From Naumovozyma dairenensis CBS 421 (lineage: Eukaryota > Ascomycota > Saccharomycetes > Saccharomycetales > Saccharomycetaceae), in NCBI RefSeq assembly GCF_000227115.2, contig NC_016483.1, positions 992,001-1,056,000 of the forward strand: a stretch of DNA of 64,000 nucleotides, given 5' to 3'. The position numbers were made by a program, and so were the translations under genes. The notes below the pieces were generated by a model. The model did no database searches. It saw only the letters and a program-made list of their open reading frames with translations, and was not told where the DNA came from. This document shows, in pieces, positions 50,690 to 61,723 of the stretch. Numbering within the stretch: position 1 is the stretch's first letter; the number at the start of each line of letters is the position of its first letter.

Positions 50690-53600
50690 ATGCTGTCAAA
50701 TATTAAAGAAGATATTCAGCGGAAAATCGCCGTTGAACAGAATATTATTCAAGGTGCTACGAATTTAAAGAAAAGGACCGATAATGTGATGGTCATTCAA
50801 AAATGTAACACGAATATAAGAGAGGCACGCCAAAACATCGAGTATCTTGAAGATACGCTTAGGAAGTTGAAACTAAACGATAATCAACCAAACGCTTCCA
50901 AAGGGTTTAGTGATTCAACATCTCATCTTGAAGAAAAGGGGCAGGAATATGGGGTACTGTCTACAATATCACCTGAAGAACAAACGTTTTCCCGTCTTGA
51001 TTTGATAAAATATGATTGTCCCTCTTTGTCACAGAGGATCCAGTTTATGTTACAGCAGTTGGAATTCAAGCTACAAGTGGAGAAACAATACCAAGAAGCT
51101 AATACGAAACTGACTAAGCTGTATAGGATAGATGGTGATGAACATACCAGTTCAGCTGCTGAAGGCGGTGCATTTGAATCGAAGTATATGATTCAGCTGT
51201 TGACCAAATCGTTAAAGAAATATCAAGCAATTAATGTTGATTTGGACCAATACAAGCCACATGATAATGACTCATTGAATAACAATCAATCAAAGTTTAG
51301 AAGAAAACAACTGACAGGTGTATTAACTATTGGTATAACTGCCCTAAGGGACGTTGACCATATCCAATCACCGATGTTTGCCAGAAAACCAGAAAGTTAC
51401 ATATCAATCAAGATAGATGACACTGTAAAAGCAAGAACAAAAGCTTCAAGGAATGATAGGTGGAATGAAAAATTCAATATTTCTGTTGACAAAGGAAACG
51501 AAGTTGAAATCACAATTTATGATAAAGTTAATGATATGATGATGCCAGTCGCCGTTACTTGGCTCCTTCTATCTGACATAGCAGAAGAAATCCGTAAGAA
51601 AAAGGTAGAACAAACATCTGGGATGCATGGCTGGGCGAACGCATCGAATCATGGGTTAAGTTCTTCCTCACTGGAGGAGGCCCCTAAAAACTCTTCAAAT
51701 GTTCAATCAGAATCGCTTTCCTCTGCATCTACAGCAAGGCCTGAAACAGTGGTATCTACCAATCAAGCAGCACAAATCACTACAAATCAATGGTTTATAT
51801 TAGAGCCGTCAGGTCAAATGCTACTCACTTTAGGTTTCCAGAAAACAAGCCAACCTGAAAGGAAGAATGTAGTTGGTGGGTTACATCGTCAAGGTGCTAT
51901 CATTAATAGAAAAGAAGAAGTATTTGAACAACATGGTCATCACTTCGTTCAAAAGTCTTTCTATAATATCATGTGTTGTGCATATTGTGGTGATTTCTTA
52001 AGATACACTGGATTCCAATGTCAAGATTGTAAGTTTTTATGTCATAAGAAGTGCTATACTAACGTGGTTACTAAATGTATTGCCAAAATCTCTACAGACA
52101 CAGATCCTGATGAAGCCAAATTGAAACATCATATCCCACATAGATTCGAACCTGTTTCCAACCGTGGCACGAAATGGTGCTGCCATTGTGGTTATATTTT
52201 GCCATGGGGTAAACATAAAGTACGCAAGTGCAGTGAATGTGGTATAATGTGCCATACACAATGTGCACACCTGGTTCCTGATTTCTGTGGTATGTCAATG
52301 GAAATGGCCAATCAAATTTTAAGAACTATTAAGGATACTCAGCGTAGTCAAGAAAAGAGAAGGAAAAGAATACCTATTTCAGGGCAACAAGATTCAGGTG
52401 GTCCAACCGCAGTGGCGACAAGATCTCCTAAGAAGGCGTCAGAGCAAAAAACAAATGAAATTTATATGGATAAAAATAAAATTCAGAACGAGTCTAAAAG
52501 ACAATCATATGAGAACAGACCAGAGCAATATAGCAGGGATCAATCAACCCTGGAAACTAGGTTTGACAATGAACAAACAGTTAAGCAGGAAAATATTCGT
52601 AAGAAGCTCAACACTTTTATCGACAATAATGAAGCATACCTAGATTTTACAAACAACACTAGCGAGACTATGGCCGTCGATGTGTCTTCAAAGACATTAG
52701 ATCCTACCAACAGACTATCCTATAGAGATGCACAGCTGGAAACTAAAGATGTGGCAGTCACAGAAGATAGAGATATAGAGGCTGAACAAACACAGATGAG
52801 TAGTTATAATAACGCACGCCTGTCTATTCATGACAAAAATACCCTGCAGTCGGCGAGTGAGATCACCGAACCTACATATGAGCATTCAATTGACCTAGGA
52901 TTAGAAACCACCCAATTAACATCTGCCGCTGCAGAGGAAGATATTGATGATAATATGGATACGCAAGCAGATTTTTCGACATCAAATCCATTTCGTGATA
53001 TGAACAGTGCAAAGTTCGAACAAGTGCAGAATGAACTATCGAATAAAATTGTACAGGATCAAGCTACCATATTACTTCCAACTGACTCAAATTCATCATA
53101 TAAACATCAAACTGCAGTTAAACATAAAAGGAAAACATCAAAACGCCGTAAAGTATCTCTAGATAATTTTGTTTTATTAAAGGTGTTGGGTAAAGGTAAC
53201 TTTGGTAAAGTTATTCTATCGAGGTCCAAAAATACAGGAAGGTTATGCGCTATCAAAGTGTTGAAGAAGGACAATATTATCCAGAATCATGATATTGAAA
53301 GTGCTCGAGCGGAAAAGAAAGTATTCCTTTTAGCAACGAAAACAAAACATCCGTTTTTGACTAATCTTTATTGTTCTTTCCAAACAGAAAATCGTATCTA
53401 CTTCGCGATGGAGTTTATTGGAGGTGGTGATTTGATGTGGCATGTTCAAAACCAAAGATTATCTGTAAGACGAGCCAAATTTTATGCTGCAGAAGTTTTG
53501 TTGGCACTGAAGTACTTTCATGATAATGGTGTTATTTATCGTGATCTAAAACTAGAGAACATCTTGTTAACACCGGAAGGTCATATCAAGATTGGAGATT

Positions 53601-54154
53601 ATGGGTTGTGTAAAGATGAGATGTGGTATGAAAGCAAGACGTCAACTTTCTGCGGTACTCCTGAGTTTATGGCTCCCGAGATCTTAAAAGAACAAGGTTA
53701 TACCAGGGCTGTTGATTGGTGGGCTTTTGGAGTTCTGTTATATCAGATGCTACTGTGTCAATCTCCATTTTCAGGAGATGATGAAGATGAAGTTTTCAAT
53801 GCAATTTTAACCGATGAACCATTATATCCTATTGATATGGCCGGTGATATTGTCCAAATTTTCCAAGGTTTATTAACAAAGGATCCTGAAAATCGTCTGG
53901 GTGCTGGACCTCGTGATGCCTTGGAGGTGATGGAAGAACCATTTTTCCGTAATATTAATTTTGAAGATATGCTAAATTTGAAGGTCAAACCACCCTACAT
54001 ACCAGAAATCAAATCTCCGGAAGATACATCGTATTTCGAACAAGAATTTACGTCAGCTCCGCCCACTTTAACACCGTTACCATCTATTCTTACAACTAAA
54101 GAACAAGAGGAATTCCGCGGGTTTTCTTTCATGCCTGATGATTTGGAACTGTGA
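50690..54154 (+). CDS. PKC1: Protein kinase C, cell-wall integrity pathway
   Basis: 1154 residues; S. cerevisiae Pkc1 has about 1151. Two HR1 Rho1-binding coiled coils fill the first 200 residues. A C2-like domain lies at about 209-320 (LTGVLTIGITALRDVDHI). Two C1 zinc fingers span about 417-464 (CCAYCGDFLRYTGFQCQDC) and 483-533 (CCHCGYILPWGKHKVRKC). The kinase domain starts about residue 826: glycine loop GKGNFG (834-839), Lys856, catalytic Asp952 in YRDLKLEN, and DYG at 970 (Tyr in place of Phe, as in S. cerevisiae Pkc1). The activation loop is STFCGTPEFMAPE. The C-terminus ends with the AGC tail FRGFSFMPDD. It activates the Bck1-Mkk1/2-Slt2 cascade downstream of Rho1. Confidence 0.98.
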   Translation: MLSNIKEDIQRKIAVEQNIIQGATNLKKRTDNVMVIQKCNTNIREARQNIEYLEDTLRKLKLNDNQPNASKGFSDSTSHLEEKGQEYGVLSTISPEEQTFSRLDLIKYDCPSLSQRIQFMLQQLEFKLQVEKQYQEANTKLTKLYRIDGDEHTSSAAEGGAFESKYMIQLLTKSLKKYQAINVDLDQYKPHDNDSLNNNQSKFRRKQLTGVLTIGITALRDVDHIQSPMFARKPESYISIKIDDTVKARTKASRNDRWNEKFNISVDKGNEVEITIYDKVNDMMMPVAVTWLLLSDIAEEIRKKKVEQTSGMHGWANASNHGLSSSSLEEAPKNSSNVQSESLSSASTARPETVVSTNQAAQITTNQWFILEPSGQMLLTLGFQKTSQPERKNVVGGLHRQGAIINRKEEVFEQHGHHFVQKSFYNIMCCAYCGDFLRYTGFQCQDCKFLCHKKCYTNVVTKCIAKISTDTDPDEAKLKHHIPHRFEPVSNRGTKWCCHCGYILPWGKHKVRKCSECGIMCHTQCAHLVPDFCGMSMEMANQILRTIKDTQRSQEKRRKRIPISGQQDSGGPTAVATRSPKKASEQKTNEIYMDKNKIQNESKRQSYENRPEQYSRDQSTLETRFDNEQTVKQENIRKKLNTFIDNNEAYLDFTNNTSETMAVDVSSKTLDPTNRLSYRDAQLETKDVAVTEDRDIEAEQTQMSSYNNARLSIHDKNTLQSASEITEPTYEHSIDLGLETTQLTSAAAEEDIDDNMDTQADFSTSNPFRDMNSAKFEQVQNELSNKIVQDQATILLPTDSNSSYKHQTAVKHKRKTSKRRKVSLDNFVLLKVLGKGNFGKVILSRSKNTGRLCAIKVLKKDNIIQNHDIESARAEKKVFLLATKTKHPFLTNLYCSFQTENRIYFAMEFIGGGDLMWHVQNQRLSVRRAKFYAAEVLLALKYFHDNGVIYRDLKLENILLTPEGHIKIGDYGLCKDEMWYESKTSTFCGTPEFMAPEILKEQGYTRAVDWWAFGVLLYQMLLCQSPFSGDDEDEVFNAILTDEPLYPIDMAGDIVQIFQGLLTKDPENRLGAGPRDALEVMEEPFFRNINFEDMLNLKVKPPYIPEIKSPEDTSYFEQEFTSAPPTLTPLPSILTTKEQEEFRGFSFMPDDLEL

Positions 54155-54664
54155 TGTATAATGACTTGAAGGTTTCCAACACAATTCTGTACATTACCAT
54201 GATAAAAAAATGCTTATACCTCCTACATATATGTTATTTTGTTTAGACTTTTATTTAGTTTTTATCTGCAATCAAGAACCAATTAAGTATATACCGATTC
54301 GGTGCTTTTTTCAACTTTGATGATGAGCGCTCCTTTCATAAGGTGTGTCTTTCAGCACCTTGAAGCTGAATCCAGTAAAGCACGACGACAAAGTAGTTTA
54401 ATTTATCATAACCTGCCAAGCCCATTATAGCATTATTAGGTGTGCACGTAGAGTAATACAACGTACGAACGTACGTACATACACCAAGTTATCTTGTTGA
54501 TGTGCACCCAAACACCATGTGAATACTTCATGATCTTAAGGTGAAATCTACAATGGTATAGACTATAGTTATGGAACAAGCTCACCATTTCAAGAAACAC
54601 ACTGATAGAAAACATGAAAAACAAGAAATAATTGCTTTCCAGTGAAGACTAATCATAATCAAGG
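54155..54664. other. intergenic region PKC1-SRO77
   Basis: 510 bp holding the PKC1 3' flank and SRO77 promoter. An ACGTACGAACGTACGTACAT stretch lies at 54461-54480, similar in kind to the ACGT runs upstream of ECM21. I see no ORF or RNA. Confidence 0.4.
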
Positions 54665-57600
54665 ATGTTCAAACGCACGAAATTGAAGAAGGTCTCAAAT
54701 CCCTTCAAGTCTTCAAAGAAAGCTGAACCGGCTTCAAGCTCAACAACGAACTCGCCAACTAAAACCTCAACAAGCAAGACTAATGTACTTAGGTCAGCTA
54801 ATATATCAGATCTTACTGCTTCATCAAGTTCTAAAATGTTTAACCCAAGAGAGCTTTATAGTTTTGGATTTACAGGGAAAGTAATTACGATGGCCTTTGA
54901 TTTTACCCAGAGTTTGTTGGCACTGGCAACTGAAACAGGAGAGCTCCGTATATACGGTGAAAAACAAGTAGAAGTTGTTATACCCCTCGAAAATAAAATC
55001 CCGATCGTTAAAATGAAGTTTGTCAAGGGTATCTACCTTATTGCAGTAGACGCTAAAGACACCATCTTAGTGATATCTTTATACTCTAAAAAAGTTTTAA
55101 CGACGGTGTTTTCTCCGAACAGAATCACATGTATGGAGGTAGACCCATCTCTTGATTGGATTTTCTTTGGCCTCCAAAGCGGCACAGTGATGATTTATGA
55201 CATTGATCGTAATCAATTTTCCAATATGAAGATAGAGAATTTACAGAAAGCGAAATTTTTCCCCAAAGATCGTTTATCACCTGTTGTTTCCATTCAATGG
55301 AACCCTAGAGATATCGGAACTGTATTAATTTCATATGAATGGGTAACGGTAACTTATTCATTGATTGACGGAGATATTAAGCAAAGTTTCATCTATGATC
55401 TACCTCCATTTTCACCAGGCGGGAATCCATCTATGAATGTTGATAAACTAAGAAGACCAAAGGTGATTCAGTCATTATATCATCCCAATTCTTTACATAT
55501 TTTAACTGCTCATGAAGATAACTCATTGGTCTTTTGGGATGCTAATACGGGAGAACTGATTCAGGCAAGGTCCTTGCTAGAGACGGATGTCAATATTCCT
55601 CAAGCAGGTTTAATAAATAATACAAATGGTGACAGTGGTCCTCAAATCCTTAGCGTAGATTGGATATGTCAAAGTGATCCTGAGTATACATCACTAGTGA
55701 TAGCCACAGGCACTACGACAGGAACAGAAAATATACAAGATTTAACTATGCTTGATCTCGGAGGAACACCATTATATTCACTAACTTCATATGAAGGTAT
55801 GAGTAAATATTATTCAGTACCAGTTCAAGAAAGACATTTCCCATTGGTTAACAAATCAAAAATCCGGAGTTTATTGCCAATACCTAAAGCATCACCATAT
55901 TTTCATGGCTGTCACGATCCAAGTTTTATATTAATACTTTTGGATGACGGCGAAATTGAGACGTTGTTGTATCCATCTGGTTTATTTACATCAAAGGCGT
56001 CGTTGTTTCCTCAAAATATTTCTTGGATCCGACCTGTTGTTACCATGTCTATGGCAGTTGCTGTCCCTTCTAAATTATGGTTAGGAATGATGTCATCTAA
56101 TTCTGCGAAGGATTCCTTATTAAAAGGTGGTTCTTTGACAAAACGACCAATGCGAAAACAAGAGCTAAGGTCAGTTATTGTAACAGGTCATACTAATGGA
56201 TCTCTAAGGATTTATGACGCATCACATGGTGAGTTGGATGATTCTTCGGTTTTTGATGTTAATGTTTCTCAAATTTTGAATAAATCAACTTCAGTCTCCA
56301 TTACACACGCATCCTTTGCCACTGAAACCTTAGAATTAGCTGTATGTGTAGAGAGCGGGGATGTTGTTCTGTTCAAATTTGAAGTGAATAAATTTTATGA
56401 TCCTGAAAATAAAAACAAAGAGAATAACCTAGCTTTGGAGTTTGGTCGATTTTCGCTGAATGATCACAAAGAAATACTTATTGACGTTAAATCGAGAGCT
56501 TCGAGGTATGTTAAACAAGGATTTATGCCAATTACCGCTGTACACGCGAAAAGGGGAAGAATTTCGGCAGTTACAAATAGTAATGTTGGCTTTGTGGGTA
56601 TTGCATATGAAGATGGGTCTATCTTAGTTATAGATAGAAGGGGTCCAGCCGTGATATTCATGGATAACATAAGAAACATATCAGGAATAAGAGGCCAAAA
56701 CATTACTGCTATTGAATTTTCTATAATGGAATATGGACAAGATGGCTATTCAAGTATATTAATGTTCTGTGGTACGAATAATGCTGAAATATTGGTATAT
56801 AGAGTATTCCCTGAATCTAATGGAAGATTTGCCGTAGAGTTTATCGAGTTCACAAAAACGAATGATGCTGGATCAATCAGCAAAATAGACACGTTCGCTA
56901 AAGCAAATAAAATCAGCTGTAGTGCCACTATATCAAGAATGCAAGATTTAAGTAAAGGTATTCCTATTCCAGGTTATGTTTGTATATCGGGTCAAAGTGA
57001 TATTAGAATAATCAAGCCAGGTAAATCAAAGGAATCACACAGATCTTTCAAGTTCCCACTTGCAGCTAGTGGGTTATCACATGTCTACATGATGAATAGC
57101 AAGGGGCAAAGAGAGTTAATGATCATATTAAGTTGCTTATTGATAAATGGTGACATTAAAATCTTGTCAGTACCAGATTTAAAAGAATTAAAATCTTCGC
57201 CGTCATTAGTACCTGTACATTCAGCATTCATGAATGGTTCATCAGTATTGAAAAATGGTGAAATTGCAGTAAGAAGTGGGAAATTCAAAATGTCATTGAT
57301 TTCTCTTGTTAATGACCCTAAATCTGAGATTACAAAAAAATCTGTTGATACTGATACATTGTACAATCCAAACCTTAGAATAAAATATAGACCACAAGTG
57401 AATACATTACAATGGGCAAGAGGTACAGTCACATGTACTCCTGAACAGTTAGATATATTACTCGGTGGGGAAAGGAGACCGGCATCTAAATACCAAGAGA
57501 GTTTAATAGCGAAGGGTACTCTTACAGTGAAACCTACTGATAAACCAGGAGCAAGTTCACCTCAGTTATATAAGAAACCAGTGAGACATGGAAGAAGTAG

Positions 57601-57760
57601 TCATTATGGGGTTCTAAAGAGTGTTAGTCGTGCGGTTGAGACACATTGGGATGTGCTTGAAGATAATTTTAACGATTATGCTACAGCTGTCGGTGAAGGT
57701 ATGAATGATGCAGTGGAACAAACTGGGAAAGATTTAGTTAAAGGATCTCTTGGTTTTTAA
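54665..57760 (+). CDS. SRO77: Lethal-giant-larvae/tomosyn family exocytosis regulator Sro77/Sro7
   Basis: 1031 residues. A basic Ser/Thr-rich N-terminus is followed by the double WD40 propeller of the Lgl/Sro7 family, with LYSFGFTGKVITMAFDFTQS at the start, LVFWDANTGELIQARSLLET, and ISAVTNSNVGFVGIAYEDGS in the second propeller. The C-terminal tail (SSHYGVLKSVSRAVETHWD, NDYATAVGEGMNDAVEQTGK) is the autoinhibitory segment typical of Sro7. It binds the t-SNARE Sec9 and the Rab Sec4 to promote vesicle fusion at the plasma membrane. Gene order PKC1-SRO77-MIX23 picks the SRO77 (YBL106C) locus, though sequence alone cannot separate it from SRO7. Confidence 0.93.
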   Translation: MFKRTKLKKVSNPFKSSKKAEPASSSTTNSPTKTSTSKTNVLRSANISDLTASSSSKMFNPRELYSFGFTGKVITMAFDFTQSLLALATETGELRIYGEKQVEVVIPLENKIPIVKMKFVKGIYLIAVDAKDTILVISLYSKKVLTTVFSPNRITCMEVDPSLDWIFFGLQSGTVMIYDIDRNQFSNMKIENLQKAKFFPKDRLSPVVSIQWNPRDIGTVLISYEWVTVTYSLIDGDIKQSFIYDLPPFSPGGNPSMNVDKLRRPKVIQSLYHPNSLHILTAHEDNSLVFWDANTGELIQARSLLETDVNIPQAGLINNTNGDSGPQILSVDWICQSDPEYTSLVIATGTTTGTENIQDLTMLDLGGTPLYSLTSYEGMSKYYSVPVQERHFPLVNKSKIRSLLPIPKASPYFHGCHDPSFILILLDDGEIETLLYPSGLFTSKASLFPQNISWIRPVVTMSMAVAVPSKLWLGMMSSNSAKDSLLKGGSLTKRPMRKQELRSVIVTGHTNGSLRIYDASHGELDDSSVFDVNVSQILNKSTSVSITHASFATETLELAVCVESGDVVLFKFEVNKFYDPENKNKENNLALEFGRFSLNDHKEILIDVKSRASRYVKQGFMPITAVHAKRGRISAVTNSNVGFVGIAYEDGSILVIDRRGPAVIFMDNIRNISGIRGQNITAIEFSIMEYGQDGYSSILMFCGTNNAEILVYRVFPESNGRFAVEFIEFTKTNDAGSISKIDTFAKANKISCSATISRMQDLSKGIPIPGYVCISGQSDIRIIKPGKSKESHRSFKFPLAASGLSHVYMMNSKGQRELMIILSCLLINGDIKILSVPDLKELKSSPSLVPVHSAFMNGSSVLKNGEIAVRSGKFKMSLISLVNDPKSEITKKSVDTDTLYNPNLRIKYRPQVNTLQWARGTVTCTPEQLDILLGGERRPASKYQESLIAKGTLTVKPTDKPGASSPQLYKKPVRHGRSSHYGVLKSVSRAVETHWDVLEDNFNDYATAVGEGMNDAVEQTGKDLVKGSLGF

Positions 57761-58132
57761 TTTTAGTTTTTTTTTTTTGACTACATAAACATTTTAACTA
57801 TAATGCTGTATTTTGCCTATTAATGGTTTCATAAACAATAGAAATACTGGTCAAACAGCTTGTTTCAGTCTCCTTTCCCCCATGATCTTCAGAGTATAAT
57901 ATATAAATGGATTGTTTTTTTGGTACTGTTACGTTAACTCTTTATAGATAGAAGGTTGAAATTTCTGAAAAATGGAAAAAAAGCGGTACGCTCTGTATAA
58001 TCATATAGAACTAAAAAAGGTAAGTTTGAATGTATCTTAAATTTTGAAGTTTAGAGCAAACTATCGTTCATTAGATATTGCTAGATAACTAAAAGATACC
58101 CAATTAGTTCAGTAGTAATAAAGGCGGGGAAA
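57761..58132. other. intergenic region SRO77-MIX23
   Basis: 372 bp with T-runs after the SRO77 stop and no recognisable feature besides promoter-like AT-rich DNA. Confidence 0.4.
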
Positions 58133-58798
58133 ATGCGAACCAATACTTATGAAAGAAGTCACGAAAATCCTGAAGGGAATTCAAATAAAATAACTGTTAA
58201 ATTTCCTCAGCAACTCATATTAGATTCTAACTTAAACTTTTCCATTGATTCAAGAGGAACTAACAATCGAAGGGATAATATCAATGAATTAGTGATAAAT
58301 CGTAAAAGATGTATACATTCCACATTAGTTGATTCATTTTTACGAATGTTAAGGCATAGTAGTGATGATACATTAAGACAAAAGATAAATGATTATTCCA
58401 AGCGAGATAATAATGGTAATGATATTAGTAATTATGATAAATGTAGGGTAGTTAAGAATGAATTATATGAGAATTGGAAAGTAAGGACAGATATTATAAA
58501 TTTTTGTGATAAAGAATCTCAAAATCTTAAAAGAGAACTTGATGCGAAATATTCAAATAACAATTCAAATGACAAGCCCGTTGATCCACGGTTGGACCCC
58601 TATGCTGCTAGAGATTATCAAGATGAACAAGAATCGCAATATGGAGAATATAATAAGATGAGAACATGGGTTGCTAATAATTTACATATTGAATCTATAT
58701 TACAAAATACGAGTGATCGAATATTAAAACAAAACTGTGACCAAAATAAAGATTATTTAAAAGAATTTCAGGATCTTCTGAAATATAGTCAAAGGTAG
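58133..58798 (+). CDS. MIX23: Mix23-like mitochondrial intermembrane-space protein
   Basis: 221 residues. Conserved features are NRKRCIHSTLVDSFLRMLRH with a Cys at the first position of the family motif, DKCRVVKNELYENWKVR and IINFCDKESQNLKRELD. This gives three spaced cysteines, each within a helix, as in the Mix23/CCDC58 family. DPRLDPYAARDYQDEQESQY and a C-terminal helical region follow. There is no presequence, consistent with Mia40-dependent import. In S. cerevisiae YBL107C (MIX23) follows SRO77 in the same order; it supports protein import into mitochondria. Confidence 0.9.
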   Translation: MRTNTYERSHENPEGNSNKITVKFPQQLILDSNLNFSIDSRGTNNRRDNINELVINRKRCIHSTLVDSFLRMLRHSSDDTLRQKINDYSKRDNNGNDISNYDKCRVVKNELYENWKVRTDIINFCDKESQNLKRELDAKYSNNNSNDKPVDPRLDPYAARDYQDEQESQYGEYNKMRTWVANNLHIESILQNTSDRILKQNCDQNKDYLKEFQDLLKYSQR

Positions 58799-58988
58799 AG
58801 AAAAATGAAGGAAAACGTAAGGGGACAGTTAGTCAAGACAGCTTGTAAATATATAGTTTGTATTGATATATGAAAAAAATATATATTTATCGTTTTTGGT
58901 ATCAAAAACTATACATGCTTATTGTCTGGATATTCAATATGAAATATGAGGGGTTAAATATTTTATTAATTCATAGTCTTTCTCACCT

Positions 58989-60452
58989 TTAAACTTTATC
59001 AACGGGTCTAAATTTCACATTATTTTCATTCGTTACAGTGGCAATAAAATATTTAAGATCATCATGGTTTGCAATTTCATCATTTTCAATACATATATCT
59101 GCGTTCATATTCATATTGATTTTCTTTTTATTTTGAAAACCCTGCTTAGCTTTCTCCTTTAATGGATTTGATGAAAAGGAAAGATCTGGAAATGAAGATG
59201 AGAGAATATTATTGTTGCTATTATTATATTTACTATCGGGAATATGGTTATTACTTTGAATTAGTATTGTTCTTGGACCATTGATTTTAATTAAAGTTAA
59301 TGGTTTACCAATTTTCCAAATTTTGTAGTAATGAATCAATGAAACTATTGAATTCTTCGTACATATTTTGATAAAGTTTAAAATGGATTTCATATTTATT
59401 AAAAATGTATCATTTGTAATGATAGAAGGTAAAGGTAAATGTTTTCGATTTGGCGGTGGATGAGATGATTCAGATGAGTTGAAAAGTGCCATTGAGTTAT
59501 TCATATCTAATTGTGACACCCCATTAATAGCGAGTAAATTTTTCGAATTAATTAATATTTCATCAACTCCATTCTTCAAATGAACAGTTAAAATAGAACC
59601 CCCAATCCCTTGACTTAAAGAGGAGGAAGATAACAGAACATTACCACGACCTTTTATTCGATGATATTTATTGAATAATGATGGTGACGATGAGAAGGAT
59701 GAAGATTTTCTATTCTTATCATAAACTTGTGTAATTTGTAAATTTGAGTTATTTTCAAAGGCCAAAATAGCATTCTGATTAAAGATATTCCAATCTTTCG
59801 TGCCGTCCAATTTTAGATGGTATAATGGTGAAGGGAATGGATTTACGTTTGTATTAGGGGAGGATACTAATATATTTATTTTACTATTCATATTCGAATA
59901 AGAATCATTAAATGAAATTTTTTGAAAATGGTTAGAAGATTTCATTAAGGGAATATAATTTAAAAAATTGGGGTCCTTTTCAATAATATTTTTATTATTA
60001 TTTGTAACAGAGATCGAGTGTAAAGGAAATGGATGATGGTCATAATTATACTCCACTGTGGTTTCAATATTCTTCTCGGTATTATTAGTATCATTAATAT
60101 TATCTCCTTCTCCTTGCTCCTGTTCATTTATCGCTTTTAGTTTCGAGGGCTTATATAAATTATTCTGTGGATTGGTACCATATAATGATATTAAAGAACC
60201 CTTTTTGATGAAAAATTCAGATGAATTTGGAATTGTGATTTTAGCGATTGTTGGAGGTTGATTTAATAATTCAATTTCAGTTGAGGCAAAGGGATCCATA
60301 TCCACATCATTATTAGGTGATGATGGGCTAATCGTATTAGTACTTATTATCAATTGAGGGTTACTATTTTCATGATAATATTTTTTGAAAGCAGTCGCAT
60401 TTTGAACGATTGCAACAGTATTTCTCTTAATATTATGCTTGAGCATCATCAT
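58989..60452 (-). CDS. AIM24: Aim24-like mitochondrial inner-membrane protein
   Basis: 487 residues; S. cerevisiae Aim24 has about 394. The N-terminus MMMLKHNIKRNTVAIVQNATA is a mitochondrial presequence. The tryptophan-RNA-attenuator-like fold of the family shows in FFIKKGSLISLYG, KGRGNVLLSSSSLSQGIGGS with the glycine motif, VHLKNGVDEILINSKNLLAI, and PRTILIQSNNHI. Asn/Ser-rich inserts explain the extra length. Aim24 stabilises MICOS and cristae structure. EAF6 beside it (YJR080C and YJR082C in S. cerevisiae) supports the call. Confidence 0.9.
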   Translation of the reverse strand: MMMLKHNIKRNTVAIVQNATAFKKYYHENSNPQLIISTNTISPSSPNNDVDMDPFASTEIELLNQPPTIAKITIPNSSEFFIKKGSLISLYGTNPQNNLYKPSKLKAINEQEQGEGDNINDTNNTEKNIETTVEYNYDHHPFPLHSISVTNNNKNIIEKDPNFLNYIPLMKSSNHFQKISFNDSYSNMNSKINILVSSPNTNVNPFPSPLYHLKLDGTKDWNIFNQNAILAFENNSNLQITQVYDKNRKSSSFSSSPSLFNKYHRIKGRGNVLLSSSSLSQGIGGSILTVHLKNGVDEILINSKNLLAINGVSQLDMNNSMALFNSSESSHPPPNRKHLPLPSIITNDTFLINMKSILNFIKICTKNSIVSLIHYYKIWKIGKPLTLIKINGPRTILIQSNNHIPDSKYNNSNNNILSSSFPDLSFSSNPLKEKAKQGFQNKKKINMNMNADICIENDEIANHDDLKYFIATVTNENNVKFRPVDKV

Positions 60453-60606
60453 TGGTAAGTATACCAGTATTGTTACGGTGATATATATATTGATATATGG
60501 ATTGGTTATGTTCCTTTGCTTGTAAGGGTATTGTTTTCTTATATCCTTACTCTCTACATAGTTGTCTTCGTTAATATTAAGCGCTGTGTTTTAATTTTGG
60601 TCGCGT

Positions 60607-61194
60607 CTAATTGGATTGCGAAGTGGAATTTACCTGTTGTGGACCATTTTCATTTAAAGAAGAAGAAGAAGCATTGCCATTGGTATTGATGTTGGAAAGA
60701 GGTTCCTTAGCATTGTTATTAGAAGCAGTGTTGCTATTATTATATTTTGGTCTCTCTTGTTGTTGCTTTACAAACAATGCACTGCTTAATGAAAAGATTC
60801 TGTCCTGGTTAGAAAATGAAACATTATTATTACCAGAATTAAAATTAGATTCATGATGATGATGGTGATGATGATGACTACTCTTGGAAAACCCGTCGAA
60901 TCCTTTTATAATATTCCCTATAGAATGGGACGCAGCAGCAGCAGCGGAAGACGATGGTGTTCCCTTGCTGTTTGATGTGGGAGCACCAACAGAACCTGCT
61001 AGGTACTCTGTTTCTTTATCATATATTTGTTGTTGTATACGATCAAATTCATCTTCTAAGTTCCTCTTTGCTAGTAAGGAATCTTTTAATTTTTCTTTCA
61101 AATCTTCGTACTCTTTCAATTTAGTATCCATTTTCTCGTCGGGCAATTCTATGTCGATAGTAGTTTGTTGTGTTTCCTCATCTCCATGTGGCAT
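60607..61194 (-). CDS. EAF6: NuA4/NuA3 histone acetyltransferase subunit Eaf6
   Basis: 195 residues; the S. cerevisiae protein has about 113. The coiled coil ([20 protein letters not shown] ... [19 protein letters not shown]) is followed by the conserved [11 protein letters not shown] segment and [16 protein letters not shown] run of eight His, a poly-Ala tract and an Asn/Ser-rich tail make the protein longer. Eaf6 is a small structural subunit that joins Epl1 or Nto1 in acetyltransferase modules acting on histones H4/H2A and H3. Confidence 0.94.
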   Translation of the reverse strand: MPHGDEETQQTTIDIELPDEKMDTKLKEYEDLKEKLKDSLLAKRNLEDEFDRIQQQIYDKETEYLAGSVGAPTSNSKGTPSSSAAAAASHSIGNIIKGFDGFSKSSHHHHHHHHESNFNSGNNNVSFSNQDRIFSLSSALFVKQQQERPKYNNSNTASNNNAKEPLSNINTNGNASSSSLNENGPQQVNSTSQSN

Positions 61195-61720
61195 TAAATG
61201 ATCTTTTGTGTACGTATTGTTTGTTTATACATTGTTTCCATTTCAACTCTCTAATTTCTTTGCGCGCGTTTATTTATTTATTTATATTTTTACATGATAA
61301 ATCAATTATTTAATGGTGACATACTGATCTGGCCATCCCAAGAATTAAGAATATTGGTTTCTGTTTTTTTGAGTATTACCAATGGGGTTGTATTTTTACA
61401 TTTCTATAATTTATTCCATCGAGAATTTCTGAGTTAAACAAATATATATATCTATATGGTTCATACTCTCTTGTTTTTCTTTTTCTTCTCTCTTGTGTTC
61501 TTGTTTACCATTTTTGTAACTTGGCTAGAATTATCTTTACATTAGGGGGTAANCTTTTACATTTCGATANNNNNNNNNNNNNNNNNNNNTTTCATTCGAT
61601 AACTAACACGCATTGTGACAAATTTAACAAAAATATATTTTTTACGTTTCTTTTACATTCGTTTTATTTCATACCCTGAATGCAACCAACGTTACTGAAA
61701 CAGGGTTGGCCATTCTCGAG
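61195..61720. other. EAF6 promoter region and assembly gap
   Basis: A single N at 61553 and a run of 20 N at 61570-61589. The real length of the gap is unknown, so continuity between EAF6 and sequence to the right is not proven. Otherwise AT-rich with no gene. Confidence 0.8.
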
Positions 61721-61723
61721 TAG